Program-made: the position numbers and the translations under genes | The notes under the pieces: model-generated | The model's input: only the letters and a program-made list of their open reading frames with translations | Databases searched by the model: none | Told to the model about the DNA's origin: nothing | Source: an uncultured Myxococcales bacterium | GTDB lineage: Bacteria > Myxococcota_A > UBA9042 | DNA length: 5,700 nt | Direction: 5' to 3' | Assembly: GCA_903917305.1 (NCBI GenBank) | Contig: CAIXAA010000046.1 | Coordinates: 1 to 5,700, forward strand | Shown here: in pieces, positions 1-5,700 of the stretch | How positions within the stretch are numbered: position 1 is the stretch's first letter | Layout of the letters: every line of letters starts with the position of its first letter

Positions 1-57
1 GACCTCGTGCCGATGGCGCGCCTGCTGGCTGGCGGGCGCTGGGGAGACGTGCAATGA
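1..57 (+). CDS. C-terminal end of an unidentified protein (partial)
   Basis: The frame starting at base 1 stays open for 18 codons, reads DLVPMARLLAGGRWGDVQ, and ends at TGA 55-57. That TGA overlaps the ATG of the next gene in an ATGA junction, the usual arrangement of translationally coupled genes, and this is the main evidence that the fragment is real. The tail is too short to assign a family. Its coupling to a lipoprotein gene suggests an operon entering from the left. The assignment rests on frame and overlap only; the protein's function cannot be read from this window. Confidence 0.6.
   Translation, partial: DLVPMARLLAGGRWGDVQ
41..46 (+). promoter_or_regulatory. Ribosome binding site of the lipoprotein gene
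   Basis: GGGGAG lies seven bases before the ATG at 54, inside the last codons of the upstream gene. It supports that ATG as the start and fits coupled translation across the ATGA overlap. Confidence 0.6.
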
Positions 58-1244
58 CGCGGCGTTGGGTGACAGCGCTGCTGCTGGTGGCGGCGTGCGG
101 CAGGCCGGCGCCGACGCTGGCGCCAGGTCCGGTGCACGAGCCGGTGCGCGAGCCGGCACCGATGCCGGTCCAGGCGCCGATCGCGGCTCCGGTTCCCGAA
201 CCGGCCGCGCCGCCGCTGGAACTGCCGGCGGGAACCACGGTCGGCGACCTGCTGCCGCCGCTGCCGCAACCCGTGGCGCCGCTGGCCGATGCCAGCCACG
301 CCGCGCTGGCGATGCCCAAGATCGGTTGCAGCGACCTCGGGCCGGAAGGCGCGGCGCTGGTCAAGCGCGTGGAGCTGCCGCTGGCGCCCAAGGCGGCCGG
401 CGAGCTGCCGGGCGTCCTGGAAGTCTGCCTGTTTTCGAAGGTTCTTGAGAAGGCGACGCCGGCCGGCACCGGCAAGCAGTTCATCGCGATCGCCGCCTGG
501 CCGGGCGACGCCGTGCAGCAGACGACCTTCGAGCCGCTGCAGCACGCGCCGGAGACCTTGCCGCCGGAGCGCCAGAAGGCCGGCCACGACGCCGTGACCT
601 GGGGTACGCTGATCGCGACCGGTCATCCGCAGATGCCGGTGCTGGCGGTGGTCAGCGGGCGCTTCCTCGACGGCGAGTTGGGCGAAGTGGTCGACTACCA
701 ACGTGAAGCGCGGCTGCTGGGACAGGACGGCAAGTGGGCGCCGTTCGCACAGCGCAGCTTTGCCACGGTGGATCTGGCGCACCTGGACGCGCTGTGCGCC
801 GGAAAAGCCGATGCAAGTCCGGCCGATCGCGCCGCCGGCGCGCTGCAGGCCGCTTGCGATCGCCACGATGCGCTGGCGCCGGGTGCGGCCAAGGCGGCGA
901 ACGAGCGGCTGACCTTGCGCGCCAAGCGCTTGAAGGGCGCGGGCGATGCCGGGGATGCCGAGCGCGACGCCGATCCGCAGTCGCTCTGGTTGCGCGACGC
1001 CAAGAAGGCGCTGCACAAGGGCAACGGGCACGAGGCCTTCTTGCTGGCGCTGCGCGTGGATGCCGTGTGCGGCGAGGCGGCGACCGAGGCGCACGCGCTG
1101 CTCGGCGAGGTGCTGGCGGCGGGGCAGATCGCGCCGCAGAAGCCCAAGCCCGCGCAGACGCTGGTGGATTTGTGCGAGCCGCTGCCGGACAAGCCCGCGC
1201 CGCGGCGGGTGGCTCCCAAGGAGCCCAAGGCCAAGACGCCGTAG
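54..1244 (+). CDS. Putative outer-membrane or periplasmic lipoprotein, family not recognised
   Basis: A 396-residue protein with a short type II signal peptide: basic n-region (MTRRW), hydrophobic core, and lipobox LVAAC with the lipidated cysteine at position 15. Residues 16-80 are a Pro/Ala/Glu-rich spacer with irregular EP and PVP repeats, probably an extended tether. A folded part of about residues 85-245 follows, containing C92 and C125 and alternating hydrophobic stretches. Residues 246-375 look helical and Ala-rich, with C248, C268, C339 and C374; the segment around 310-352 (KALHKGNGHEAFLLALRV) resembles one degenerate TPR-like helix pair. The tail from about 378 is Pro/Lys/Arg-rich. 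The six cysteines after the lipidated one could form disulfides in the periplasm, which is inference. The gene overlaps the upstream gene by four bases and converges on the PAAR gene. I recognise no catalytic motif. The lipoprotein call is good; the function is unknown. Confidence 0.85.
   Translation: MTRRWVTALLLVAACGRPAPTLAPGPVHEPVREPAPMPVQAPIAAPVPEPAAPPLELPAGTTVGDLLPPLPQPVAPLADASHAALAMPKIGCSDLGPEGAALVKRVELPLAPKAAGELPGVLEVCLFSKVLEKATPAGTGKQFIAIAAWPGDAVQQTTFEPLQHAPETLPPERQKAGHDAVTWGTLIATGHPQMPVLAVVSGRFLDGELGEVVDYQREARLLGQDGKWAPFAQRSFATVDLAHLDALCAGKADASPADRAAGALQAACDRHDALAPGAAKAANERLTLRAKRLKGAGDAGDAERDADPQSLWLRDAKKALHKGNGHEAFLLALRVDAVCGEAATEAHALLGEVLAAGQIAPQKPKPAQTLVDLCEPLPDKPAPRRVAPKEPKAKTP
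1194..1225. other. Two adjacent short hairpins at the convergent gene ends
   Basis: Near the 3' end of the lipoprotein gene there is a 5-bp stem (CCCGC at 1194-1198 with GCGGG at 1205-1209), followed directly by a perfect 6-bp stem with a three-base loop (GGCTCC 1211-1216, CAA, GGAGCC 1220-1225). Neither is followed by a T-run on either strand, so they are not classical intrinsic terminators. They lie within coding sequence and may be by-products of GC-rich codons. Their place just inside the end of one gene and just past the end of the converging one is the only reason to note them as possible transcription-end or RNA-stability structures. Confidence 0.25.
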
Positions 1245-1249
1245 CGCTA
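1242..1249. other. Palindrome TAGCGCTA carrying both convergent stop codons
   Basis: TAG 1242-1244 ends the plus-strand lipoprotein gene, and CTA 1247-1249 is the TAG stop of the minus-strand PAAR gene. With the two bases CG between them they form a perfect 8-bp palindrome. There is no intergenic space, so any terminator must lie inside one of the two genes, or the transcripts overlap. Confidence 0.9.
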
Positions 1250-1570
1250 ACCGCCGGTGATCACGTCGCTGCTGCCCTCGATCATCTTGCCGTTGCCGCC
1301 GCAGTGGCTGTCGGCGTCGCCCATGCGGTGCGCCTTCATGCCGTTGATCTTGACGGTGCCGGAGCCGGCTTGCGCGGTCCAGGTGTTCGGCCCGCAACAG
1401 GCCGCATGCACGCCGGGATCGCCGACGCGGATCGCCGGGCGGCCGTTGACCATCACGTCCGGCGAGCCGGCGATGGCGGGTCCGACGGCGGGGTGCGGGC
1501 AGGCGGGGCAGCCGTGCGCGTCCGCAGGTACTTGAGACTTGTCGCCAAGGCGGGCCTGACCGGGTGACAT
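1247..1570 (-). CDS. PAAR-repeat protein (putative contractile-system spike tip)
   Basis: A 107-residue protein spanning one PAAR domain (PF05488 type). It shows the repeated hydrophobic-turn pattern of the family: AIAGSPDVMVNGRPAIRVGD at about 32-51, then CCGP at 58-61, then TVKINGMKAHRMGDADSH at 72-89, ending ITGG. Family members fold as a small beta-cone that caps the VgrG trimer and binds one metal ion through histidines and a cysteine; candidate ligands here are H19, H55, C58 or C59, and H89. The N-terminal HGCPACPHP segment is typical of the longer single-domain form. There is no N-terminal or C-terminal extension, so it is not an effector fusion. I chose ATG 1570 because GGAGG precedes it; an in-frame ATG at 1621 would add 17 residues unlike the family. 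No VgrG, Hcp or sheath gene is in the window, so the system it serves is unknown. It lies 57 bp after the TPR/PEGA gene on the same strand. Confidence 0.88.
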   Translation of the reverse strand: MSPGQARLGDKSQVPADAHGCPACPHPAVGPAIAGSPDVMVNGRPAIRVGDPGVHAACCGPNTWTAQAGSGTVKINGMKAHRMGDADSHCGGNGKMIEGSSDVITGG

Positions 1571-1575
1571 GCGAA

Positions 1576-1580
1576 CCTCC
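1576..1580 (-). promoter_or_regulatory. Ribosome binding site that fixes the PAAR start
   Basis: GGAGG on the minus strand (CCTCC on plus) stands five bases before the ATG at 1570. It decides for this start over the in-frame ATG at 1621. Confidence 0.75.
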
Positions 1581-1627
1581 GCGTTCCTCGCCACTCTAGC
1601 GCCGCAGCACGGGGCCGGCAATGCGGA

Positions 1628-3610
1628 TCATTTCGACAGCGGCGCGCCGATGTTCACGCCCATCTCGAGGCTGATGCGCAGGTTGGGCCCGATGCCGAAC
1701 TCGTCGTAGATGTTGTACTTCCGGTCGCTGGTCAGCAGGCCCTCCACGCCCATGGCGAAGTAGAACCAGCTCTTGGCGCTGATGAGGCGCAGGGACCATG
1801 TCGTGTAGGAGAAGTCCGGCGTGCCGTTGTTCTGCGCGACGCGGTTGTAATGAAAGCCGCCGGTCAAGCCGGCTGCGCGCGGAAAGGCGACGCCGAGCCA
1901 GTACGACATGCCGTGCGGCGTCGCGCCGCCGCTCTTGCTGGGGGCGGACATGCCCTGGTAGGCGAAGTAGCGCGCGCCGACGAGGCCGGAGATCCACGCC
2001 GCGCTGTCCTTCTCGCCGTAGCCGAAGTGCAGGAAGCCGCCGCCGCCCAGGCTGGCGTCCGGTTTGACTTTCTTGTTGGGATCTTCCGCGGTTGCCAGGG
2101 CGCCTTCCAGGTGCATGACGCCGCCCCACAGCAGGCCGCTCTTGGAGGGCTCCGCAGGCGCGGTCGGCGTTCCCATGGAAGGCGCGGCGATCTTGGCGGG
2201 CGTCGTCTCCGCGCCCGGCGTCCGCTCGCGCAGCCCGATCGTCTTGCCCACCGGCTGCGTCGGCGGCGGGGGCACCGGCTCGGGTGGACGCGTCGCCGTG
2301 GTGGGCGGCGGCACGGAGCCGGTGGGCACCGTCGTCGGCCCCGGCTGGCCCGGCAGCTGCACCGTCGCAATCTGGGGAATCGGCCCGGCGGGCGCCGCCT
2401 CGGCCGGCAGCTGCGGCGCCAGGGCCAGCGTCACGCGCTGCGTGCCGGACTGCAGCTGCGCCACGCCGCCGCGCGCGAGGTAGCCGGCGCGCTGCACGCG
2501 AACGATGTGCGCACCGGGCGGCAGCGCGACGGTCAGCGGGGCGGCACCGCGCTCGACGTCGTCGACCACGACCGCCGAGCCCGCAGGATCGCTGTCAATC
2601 AGCAGGTTCGCCGGGCTGTTCGGCGCCGGAGCCGAGGGCGTCGGCACCACGGCCACCGTCAGCTTGCGCACGCCGTTGAACACTTCGCCCGCCGCGCGCC
2701 GGCCGCGCTGCGCCAGGCCCGGCAACGTGTAGGCCACGACCTCGGTGTGCCCGGCATCGGTCGTGTCCGCCGTGCGCCACAGCACCAGCCGCAGCCGCCA
2801 CTGCCCGCCCACCGAACTGAGCGCCGTGGTCAGCGCGTACGCCGAGCCCAGGGAGCGCGCAATTCCCAGCTGGCAACGGAAGTCGCAGCCGCCCGGCAGC
2901 GTGCGCGTCGCTTCGGCCTGCGTGTACTCGCCCACCGCGTGCACGTCGCCGAACTGCGCGGAGCGCGCCTCCTGCTGCGCCGCCCCCAGCACCTCCTGCG
3001 TGGTGCGCACCGACTCCTCGTTGGTCTCGCCGCTGGGCGGCAGGAACGTCACGCCGGCCAGCGCCGCCTTGGTCGGCACCGCGATCTGCTTGTCCTGCTT
3101 CTCTTTTTCCAGGCGCAGCTTCTCCGCTTCGGCGCGCTCCGCGTCGGCGCGCTTCTGCGCGGCATCCGCGTCTTCCTTGGCCTTCTTCGCCGCCGCCTCG
3201 TCCGCGGCCTTCTTGACGGCGTCCTGGTTCATCGCCGCTTCGATGTCCGCCAGGCGCTTGCGGGCATCCGCCAGGCCTTCCGGGGACTTCTCGATGTTGC
3301 AGTACAGCTCGTAGAGCGCCTTGGCCTCGACCGGCTTGTGCGCCGCCTCACGGGCGCGCGCCGCGTTGAACACCGCGGTCGGCGTGCGCACGAGATCATA
3401 GACCTGCATGAAGAGATCGACGGCTTCGTCGAAGCGGCCGGCCTTGAAGCTCTCGCGCGCCTTGGCGTTGAGCTGCTCCGCCTTCTGCACCTGGGCCTTG
3501 GGACCCGGCGCCGCCAGCAGCGGGTGGGGCGCCGCCGTGACACCGAGCACGCCGCACAGGCCTAGGGCCATCGCCAACGCGCGCCAGCCTCGCGGGCTTC
3601 TGCAGCACAT
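1628..3610 (-). CDS. Secreted TPR / coiled-coil / PEGA-domain protein with C-terminal beta-rich domain
   Basis: A 660-residue envelope protein. Residues 1-34 are a signal peptide (basic start, hydrophobic run 11-27, cleavage probably between 27 and 34); C19 lacks a lipobox, so it is probably not a lipoprotein. Residues 40-108 form TPR-like helices (ARESFKAGRFDEAVDLFMQV, then a TPTAVFNAAR stretch), followed by a charged Ala/Lys/Glu coiled coil at 112-176. Residues 184-322 resemble the TolB N-terminal-like domain seen in many myxobacterial proteins, with C242 and C246. Residues 334-398 are a PEGA domain (IDSDPAGSAVVVDD, then PPGAHIVRVQRAGY). A Pro/Thr-rich linker (400-490) leads to a Gly/aromatic-rich beta domain (492-660), possibly a small barrel. 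The likely role is an outer-membrane-associated or cell-wall-contacting scaffold, by inference from the domains; no enzyme motif is seen. ATG 3610 is chosen because GAGG lies seven bases upstream and a signal peptide follows; longer in-frame starts add an Arg-rich, non-signal N-terminus overlapping actF. Confidence 0.87.
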   Translation of the reverse strand: MCCRSPRGWRALAMALGLCGVLGVTAAPHPLLAAPGPKAQVQKAEQLNAKARESFKAGRFDEAVDLFMQVYDLVRTPTAVFNAARAREAAHKPVEAKALYELYCNIEKSPEGLADARKRLADIEAAMNQDAVKKAADEAAAKKAKEDADAAQKRADAERAEAEKLRLEKEKQDKQIAVPTKAALAGVTFLPPSGETNEESVRTTQEVLGAAQQEARSAQFGDVHAVGEYTQAEATRTLPGGCDFRCQLGIARSLGSAYALTTALSSVGGQWRLRLVLWRTADTTDAGHTEVVAYTLPGLAQRGRRAAGEVFNGVRKLTVAVVPTPSAPAPNSPANLLIDSDPAGSAVVVDDVERGAAPLTVALPPGAHIVRVQRAGYLARGGVAQLQSGTQRVTLALAPQLPAEAAPAGPIPQIATVQLPGQPGPTTVPTGSVPPPTTATRPPEPVPPPPTQPVGKTIGLRERTPGAETTPAKIAAPSMGTPTAPAEPSKSGLLWGGVMHLEGALATAEDPNKKVKPDASLGGGGFLHFGYGEKDSAAWISGLVGARYFAYQGMSAPSKSGGATPHGMSYWLGVAFPRAAGLTGGFHYNRVAQNNGTPDFSYTTWSLRLISAKSWFYFAMGVEGLLTSDRKYNIYDEFGIGPNLRISLEMGVNIGAPLSK

Positions 3611-3704
3611 GCGCACACCTCGAACGCGGCGTCGGCACAGAGCCGCGCGGCGGTCGCGAGTATGCCGGGATTGCGAACTTCTCGCCAGATACCGGCGCAA
3701 GCGG
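3611..3704 (-). other. Intergenic gap between actF and the TPR/PEGA gene
   Basis: These 94 bp hold the TPR/PEGA ribosome binding site but no hairpin with a T-run, so there is no visible intrinsic terminator after actF. A CATACT hexamer (minus strand, 3659-3664) resembles a -10 box, but the matching -35 position has only a poor sequence (TGGCGA). Read-through from the act operon and a separate weak promoter are both possible. Confidence 0.4.
3618..3621 (-). promoter_or_regulatory. Ribosome binding site of the TPR/PEGA gene
   Basis: GAGG on the minus strand, seven bases before the ATG at 3610. With the signal peptide it favours this start over more upstream ones that would run into actF. Confidence 0.55.
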
Positions 3705-4919
3705 CTACTGGTGGTGGTGCAGGCTCTCGCCGAGGTACGGATCGCGGGTCGGGACCAGCGAAGCCTGGCCGAGCGCACGGAACACGACGATCAGGAAGGC
3801 GCCGGCCAGCAGGGCGAACGCACCGACTTCCGCGGGACCGAAGAACGGCCCGTGCGCCGCGTGCGGATCGGCGTGCCCTGCGAAATGCGCCGTCGCGGGA
3901 AGGATTTGCAGGTACACGTCCAGGAAGTGGCCGCACAGCAGCAGGATCGCGACGCCGGCCAGCACGCGCGGCGAGCGCTTGTTCGGCCGCGGCAACAGCA
4001 CGAAGAACGGAATCGTCCAGTTCACCAGGACGTTGAGCCCGAACAACGCCATCCACGCGCCATCCTCGCGGATGAGGAAATAGCCCGTCTCTTCGGGGAT
4101 GTTCGCGTACCAGATCAGCAGGAACTGGCTCAGCCAGATGTAGGCCCAGAAGGTCGAGAAGGCGAACATCATCTTGCCGAGGTCGTGCAGGTGGTTGTCC
4201 GTGACCTGCGGCAAGTGCCCGTTCTGCTTGAGCCACAGCGTGATCAGCGTGGCCACGGCGACGCCCGCGACGTGCGCGCCGGCGAACTGGTAGACGCCGA
4301 ACATGGTGGAGAACCAGTGCGGCTCCAGGCTCATCAGCCAGTCCAGCGCGCCCAGCGTCATGGTCAGGCCGAACACCACGAGGAAGATCGCGGACCAGCG
4401 CAGGTTGGCGCTGGTGTGCTTCTCGTCGCCGTCCGTGTCCTGCGCGATGCTCTCGCGGCGCAGCTTGCGCGTCAGCAGCGTCCAGGCGCCGAGGATGAGG
4501 ACCATGCGGGCAAAGAAGAACGGGACGTTGAGCAGCGCGGACTTGTGCTGCAGCAGCTCGTCCTCGGCGACGAGATCCGGGTGGCTCCATTCGTACAGCG
4601 AGTGCATGCCAAAGCCGGTGACCAGCAAAAGCGCAAGCAATCCGTAGGGAAGCCAGGCCGTCATCGCTTCGGGCACGCGGCGCACGACCACGCCCCAGCC
4701 CGCCTTGGTGACGTGCATGAGGGCGACGACGACGCCGGCGCCGATGGCGACCGAGATCGAGTAGTACGCCGCGAGCAGGCCGCCGGACCAGGCGCGCCAG
4801 GGCTCGGCGATGAGCGCGTAGACAAAGAGGAGCGCGCCGACGCCGCACAGGCCCAGGGCGACCTTGCGAATGCTGGCGGGCGCCGTGAAGGGCACGGGGG
4901 CCAAGGGGTTCTCGCTCAC
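3705..4919 (-). CDS. actF: Alternative complex III membrane subunit ActF
   Basis: A 404-residue polytopic inner-membrane protein of the quinol:cytochrome c/oxidase oxidoreductase (alternative complex III), which oxidises membrane quinol and passes electrons through haem subunits towards a terminal oxidase. About ten hydrophobic segments are visible, near residues 18-40, 46-69, 88-108, 129-150, 174-198, 205-230, 248-272, 286-309, 318-340 and 364-384. Hallmarks of the family are MSLEPHWFSTMFGVYQFAG (196-214), the FAFSTFWAYIWLSQFLLIWY stretch (252-271) followed by NIPEETGYF, and the C-terminal DPYLGESLHHH. Its length is normal for ActF. The start is GTG 4919, overlapping the actE stop as GTGA, with GGAGG six bases upstream, so the two genes are translationally coupled. 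The protein ends in HHHQ before TAG 3705-3707. No actG-like gene follows; the next gene is the TPR/PEGA gene 94 bp on. The identification is from motifs and gene order and is firm. Confidence 0.93.
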   Translation of the reverse strand: MSENPLAPVPFTAPASIRKVALGLCGVGALLFVYALIAEPWRAWSGGLLAAYYSISVAIGAGVVVALMHVTKAGWGVVVRRVPEAMTAWLPYGLLALLLVTGFGMHSLYEWSHPDLVAEDELLQHKSALLNVPFFFARMVLILGAWTLLTRKLRRESIAQDTDGDEKHTSANLRWSAIFLVVFGLTMTLGALDWLMSLEPHWFSTMFGVYQFAGAHVAGVAVATLITLWLKQNGHLPQVTDNHLHDLGKMMFAFSTFWAYIWLSQFLLIWYANIPEETGYFLIREDGAWMALFGLNVLVNWTIPFFVLLPRPNKRSPRVLAGVAILLLCGHFLDVYLQILPATAHFAGHADPHAAHGPFFGPAEVGAFALLAGAFLIVVFRALGQASLVPTRDPYLGESLHHHQ

Positions 4920-5700
4920 TTGGCACCTCCATTCGTCACGGCCGCAGCGGGAGCGGCGGCCTGACCCGGAACCGGAGCCGGAGCCGGAGCCGGAGCAACG
5001 GCCGGAGCCGGGATCGGCGCCGCCGGCGGCTCAGGCGCCGCGACGAACGCCGCTTGCAGCTTGCGCACGTGCAGCACGATCCGCCACCGATCTTCCTGAG
5101 AAATCTGGCTGGCATACGACGGCATCACCGCGCGCGGCGCATCCTTGCCGCCGTCCGGATCCGCGCCGAAGGTGATCTTGTGGAAGATGCGCACGTCGCT
5201 GAACTGCACGTCCTTGTTGCCGGTGCGCGCCTGCAGCGAATCCGTGAGCTTCTGCAGGTCCGCCAGCTGCCATTGGCCGATGGTCGGCGCCTTCAAGGCC
5301 ACCGGACCCTTGCCGTCCGCCTGCGTGCCGTGGCACGGGGAACAGAAGCGCGTGAACAGCTCCGCGCCGCGCTCCTCGTCCGACTTGCCGTAGGTCGGCC
5401 GCTTGGCAAAGCGCAGCAGGGCCTCATGGGCGCTGGGCGTCGACTTCTCTGCGTCGCGGATGGCGGCTTCGTTGTTGGCGAAGCGGTACGGCACGAAACC
5501 GCGCGGGATCGTCCCCGTCGGCGGCGCCTGCTGCACCATGCCGCCGCGCAGCACGGAGTTCGGCGCCTGCGACTCCGCCGCCTGCGAGAACATCATCGGG
5601 TTGAGCCACGGCAGGAACTCGACGTTCGGCTCGCGGTCGACCGCACAGCCCGTCGCGAGGCCCGCCGCTCCCAGCACGAGGCACGCCGCCGCAAGGCGCC
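4916..5700 (-). CDS. actE: Alternative complex III monohaem cytochrome c subunit ActE (5' end outside window)
   Basis: The frame is open through the right edge, so the true start lies outside. The visible N-terminus is the end of a signal peptide (RLAAACLVLGAAG) running into LATGC, a permissive lipobox whose cysteine codon is at 5645-5647; about 243 residues follow from it. A GTG at 5675-5677 lies inside this signal peptide and is unlikely to be the start. The region after it (WLNPMMFSQAAESQAPNS, then TGTIPRGFVPYRF) is typical of ActE. The haem-attachment motif CSPCH is encoded at 5330-5344, and the likely distal Met ligand (AVMPSYASQ) is at 5123-5125. Family members are periplasm-facing, lipid-anchored cytochromes that carry electrons out of the complex. 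The protein ends with about 40 Pro/Ala-rich residues, beyond the usual cytochrome fold. It overlaps actF by four bases; actA-D should lie upstream, beyond the window. Confidence 0.9.
   Translation of the reverse strand, partial: RLAAACLVLGAAGLATGCAVDREPNVEFLPWLNPMMFSQAAESQAPNSVLRGGMVQQAPPTGTIPRGFVPYRFANNEAAIRDAEKSTPSAHEALLRFAKRPTYGKSDEERGAELFTRFCSPCHGTQADGKGPVALKAPTIGQWQLADLQKLTDSLQARTGNKDVQFSDVRIFHKITFGADPDGGKDAPRAVMPSYASQISQEDRWRIVLHVRKLQAAFVAAPEPPAAPIPAPAVAPAPAPAPVPGQAAAPAAAVTNGGAK
4926..4930 (-). promoter_or_regulatory. Ribosome binding site for the GTG start of actF
   Basis: GGAGG on the minus strand (CCTCC on plus), six bases before GTG 4919 and inside the last codons of actE. It supports the non-ATG start and the four-base overlap. 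Confidence 0.75.
4968..4997. repeat. Hexanucleotide tandem repeat in the actE tail
   Basis: Five consecutive six-base units: GGAACC, three perfect GGAGCC, then GGAGCA; a further copy stands at 5004-5009. On the minus strand they encode the alternating Ala-Pro tail of ActE. Such a short-period array can change length by slippage in whole-codon pairs, adding or removing AP dipeptides without breaking the frame. Confidence 0.85.

Noticed and set aside
695..1234. Minus-strand open frame (179 codons) antisense to the lipoprotein gene
   Set aside because: Ser/Ala-rich composition with no motif or ribosome binding site seen; it mirrors the codon bias of the real gene on the plus strand.
1571..1621. 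Seventeen-residue N-terminal extension of the PAAR protein
   Set aside because: The strong GGAGG lies inside this stretch, five bases before ATG 1570, and the extra residues do not resemble the family.
1571..1627. Terminator between the TPR/PEGA and PAAR genes
   Set aside because: Only a 4-bp GCCG/CGGC pairing with a long loop and no T-run can be drawn, so I do not call it.
1850..3565. Long plus-strand open frame (571 codons) antisense to the TPR/PEGA gene
   Set aside because: It is dominated by Arg, Gly, Ala and His with no domain, and the opposite strand carries clear TPR, PEGA and signal-peptide features. Long antisense frames are expected in such GC-rich coding DNA.
3659..3687. Sigma-70-like promoter before the TPR/PEGA gene
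   Set aside because: CATACT matches the -10 consensus at four of six bases, but the -35 position (TGGCGA) matches only three of six; this is close to chance.
3562..4932. Alternative minus-strand frame (456 codons) overlapping actF
   Set aside because: It is Arg/Ala/Pro-rich without membrane segments, while the ActF frame has about ten membrane helices and family motifs.
3408..4964. Long plus-strand open frame (518 codons) antisense to actF and the start of the TPR/PEGA gene
   Set aside because: It is low-complexity Arg/Gln/Glu/His-rich sequence spanning two genes and an intergenic gap; the minus strand encodes a recognisable ActF.

Overview
The window looks like chromosomal DNA of a GC-rich, Gram-negative, aerobically respiring bacterium, most likely a myxobacterium (Myxococcota) or close relative. 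This is inferred from strong GC bias at third codon positions, Pro/Ala-rich secreted lipoproteins, a large TPR-plus-PEGA-domain periplasmic protein of a type common in myxobacteria, and genes for alternative complex III. No 16S or other phylogenetic marker is present, so the placement is only moderately secure.

Layout. Bases 1-57 hold the last 18 codons of an unidentified plus-strand gene. It overlaps by four bases (ATGA) a plus-strand gene (54-1244) for a 396-residue lipoprotein of no recognised family. Everything else reads on the minus strand. From right to left: actE (4916 to beyond the right edge, monohaem cytochrome c lipoprotein), actF (3705-4919, membrane subunit, overlapping actE by four bases as GTGA), a 660-residue TPR/coiled-coil/PEGA/beta-barrel-like envelope protein (1628-3610), and a small PAAR-repeat protein (1247-1570). 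The PAAR and lipoprotein genes converge, and their stop codons sit back to back in an 8-bp palindrome with two bases between them.

How the genes work together. actE and actF encode subunits of the quinol:electron-acceptor oxidoreductase that replaces cytochrome bc1 in many aerobes; the rest of the operon (actA-D) should lie just past the right edge. The TPR/PEGA gene follows actF after 94 bp and could be read through from it, but nothing in the sequence links it to respiration. The PAAR protein would form the metal-bound tip of a type VI secretion or related contractile spike, but no other secretion gene is visible, so it is an orphan here. The window joins a respiratory operon end to an accessory envelope/secretion segment of unknown purpose. 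I found no RNA genes, CRISPR arrays, insertion sequences or strong intrinsic terminators. The less conventional parts are the unassigned lipoprotein, the multidomain TPR/PEGA protein and the orphan PAAR gene; I do not see a clearly new system.
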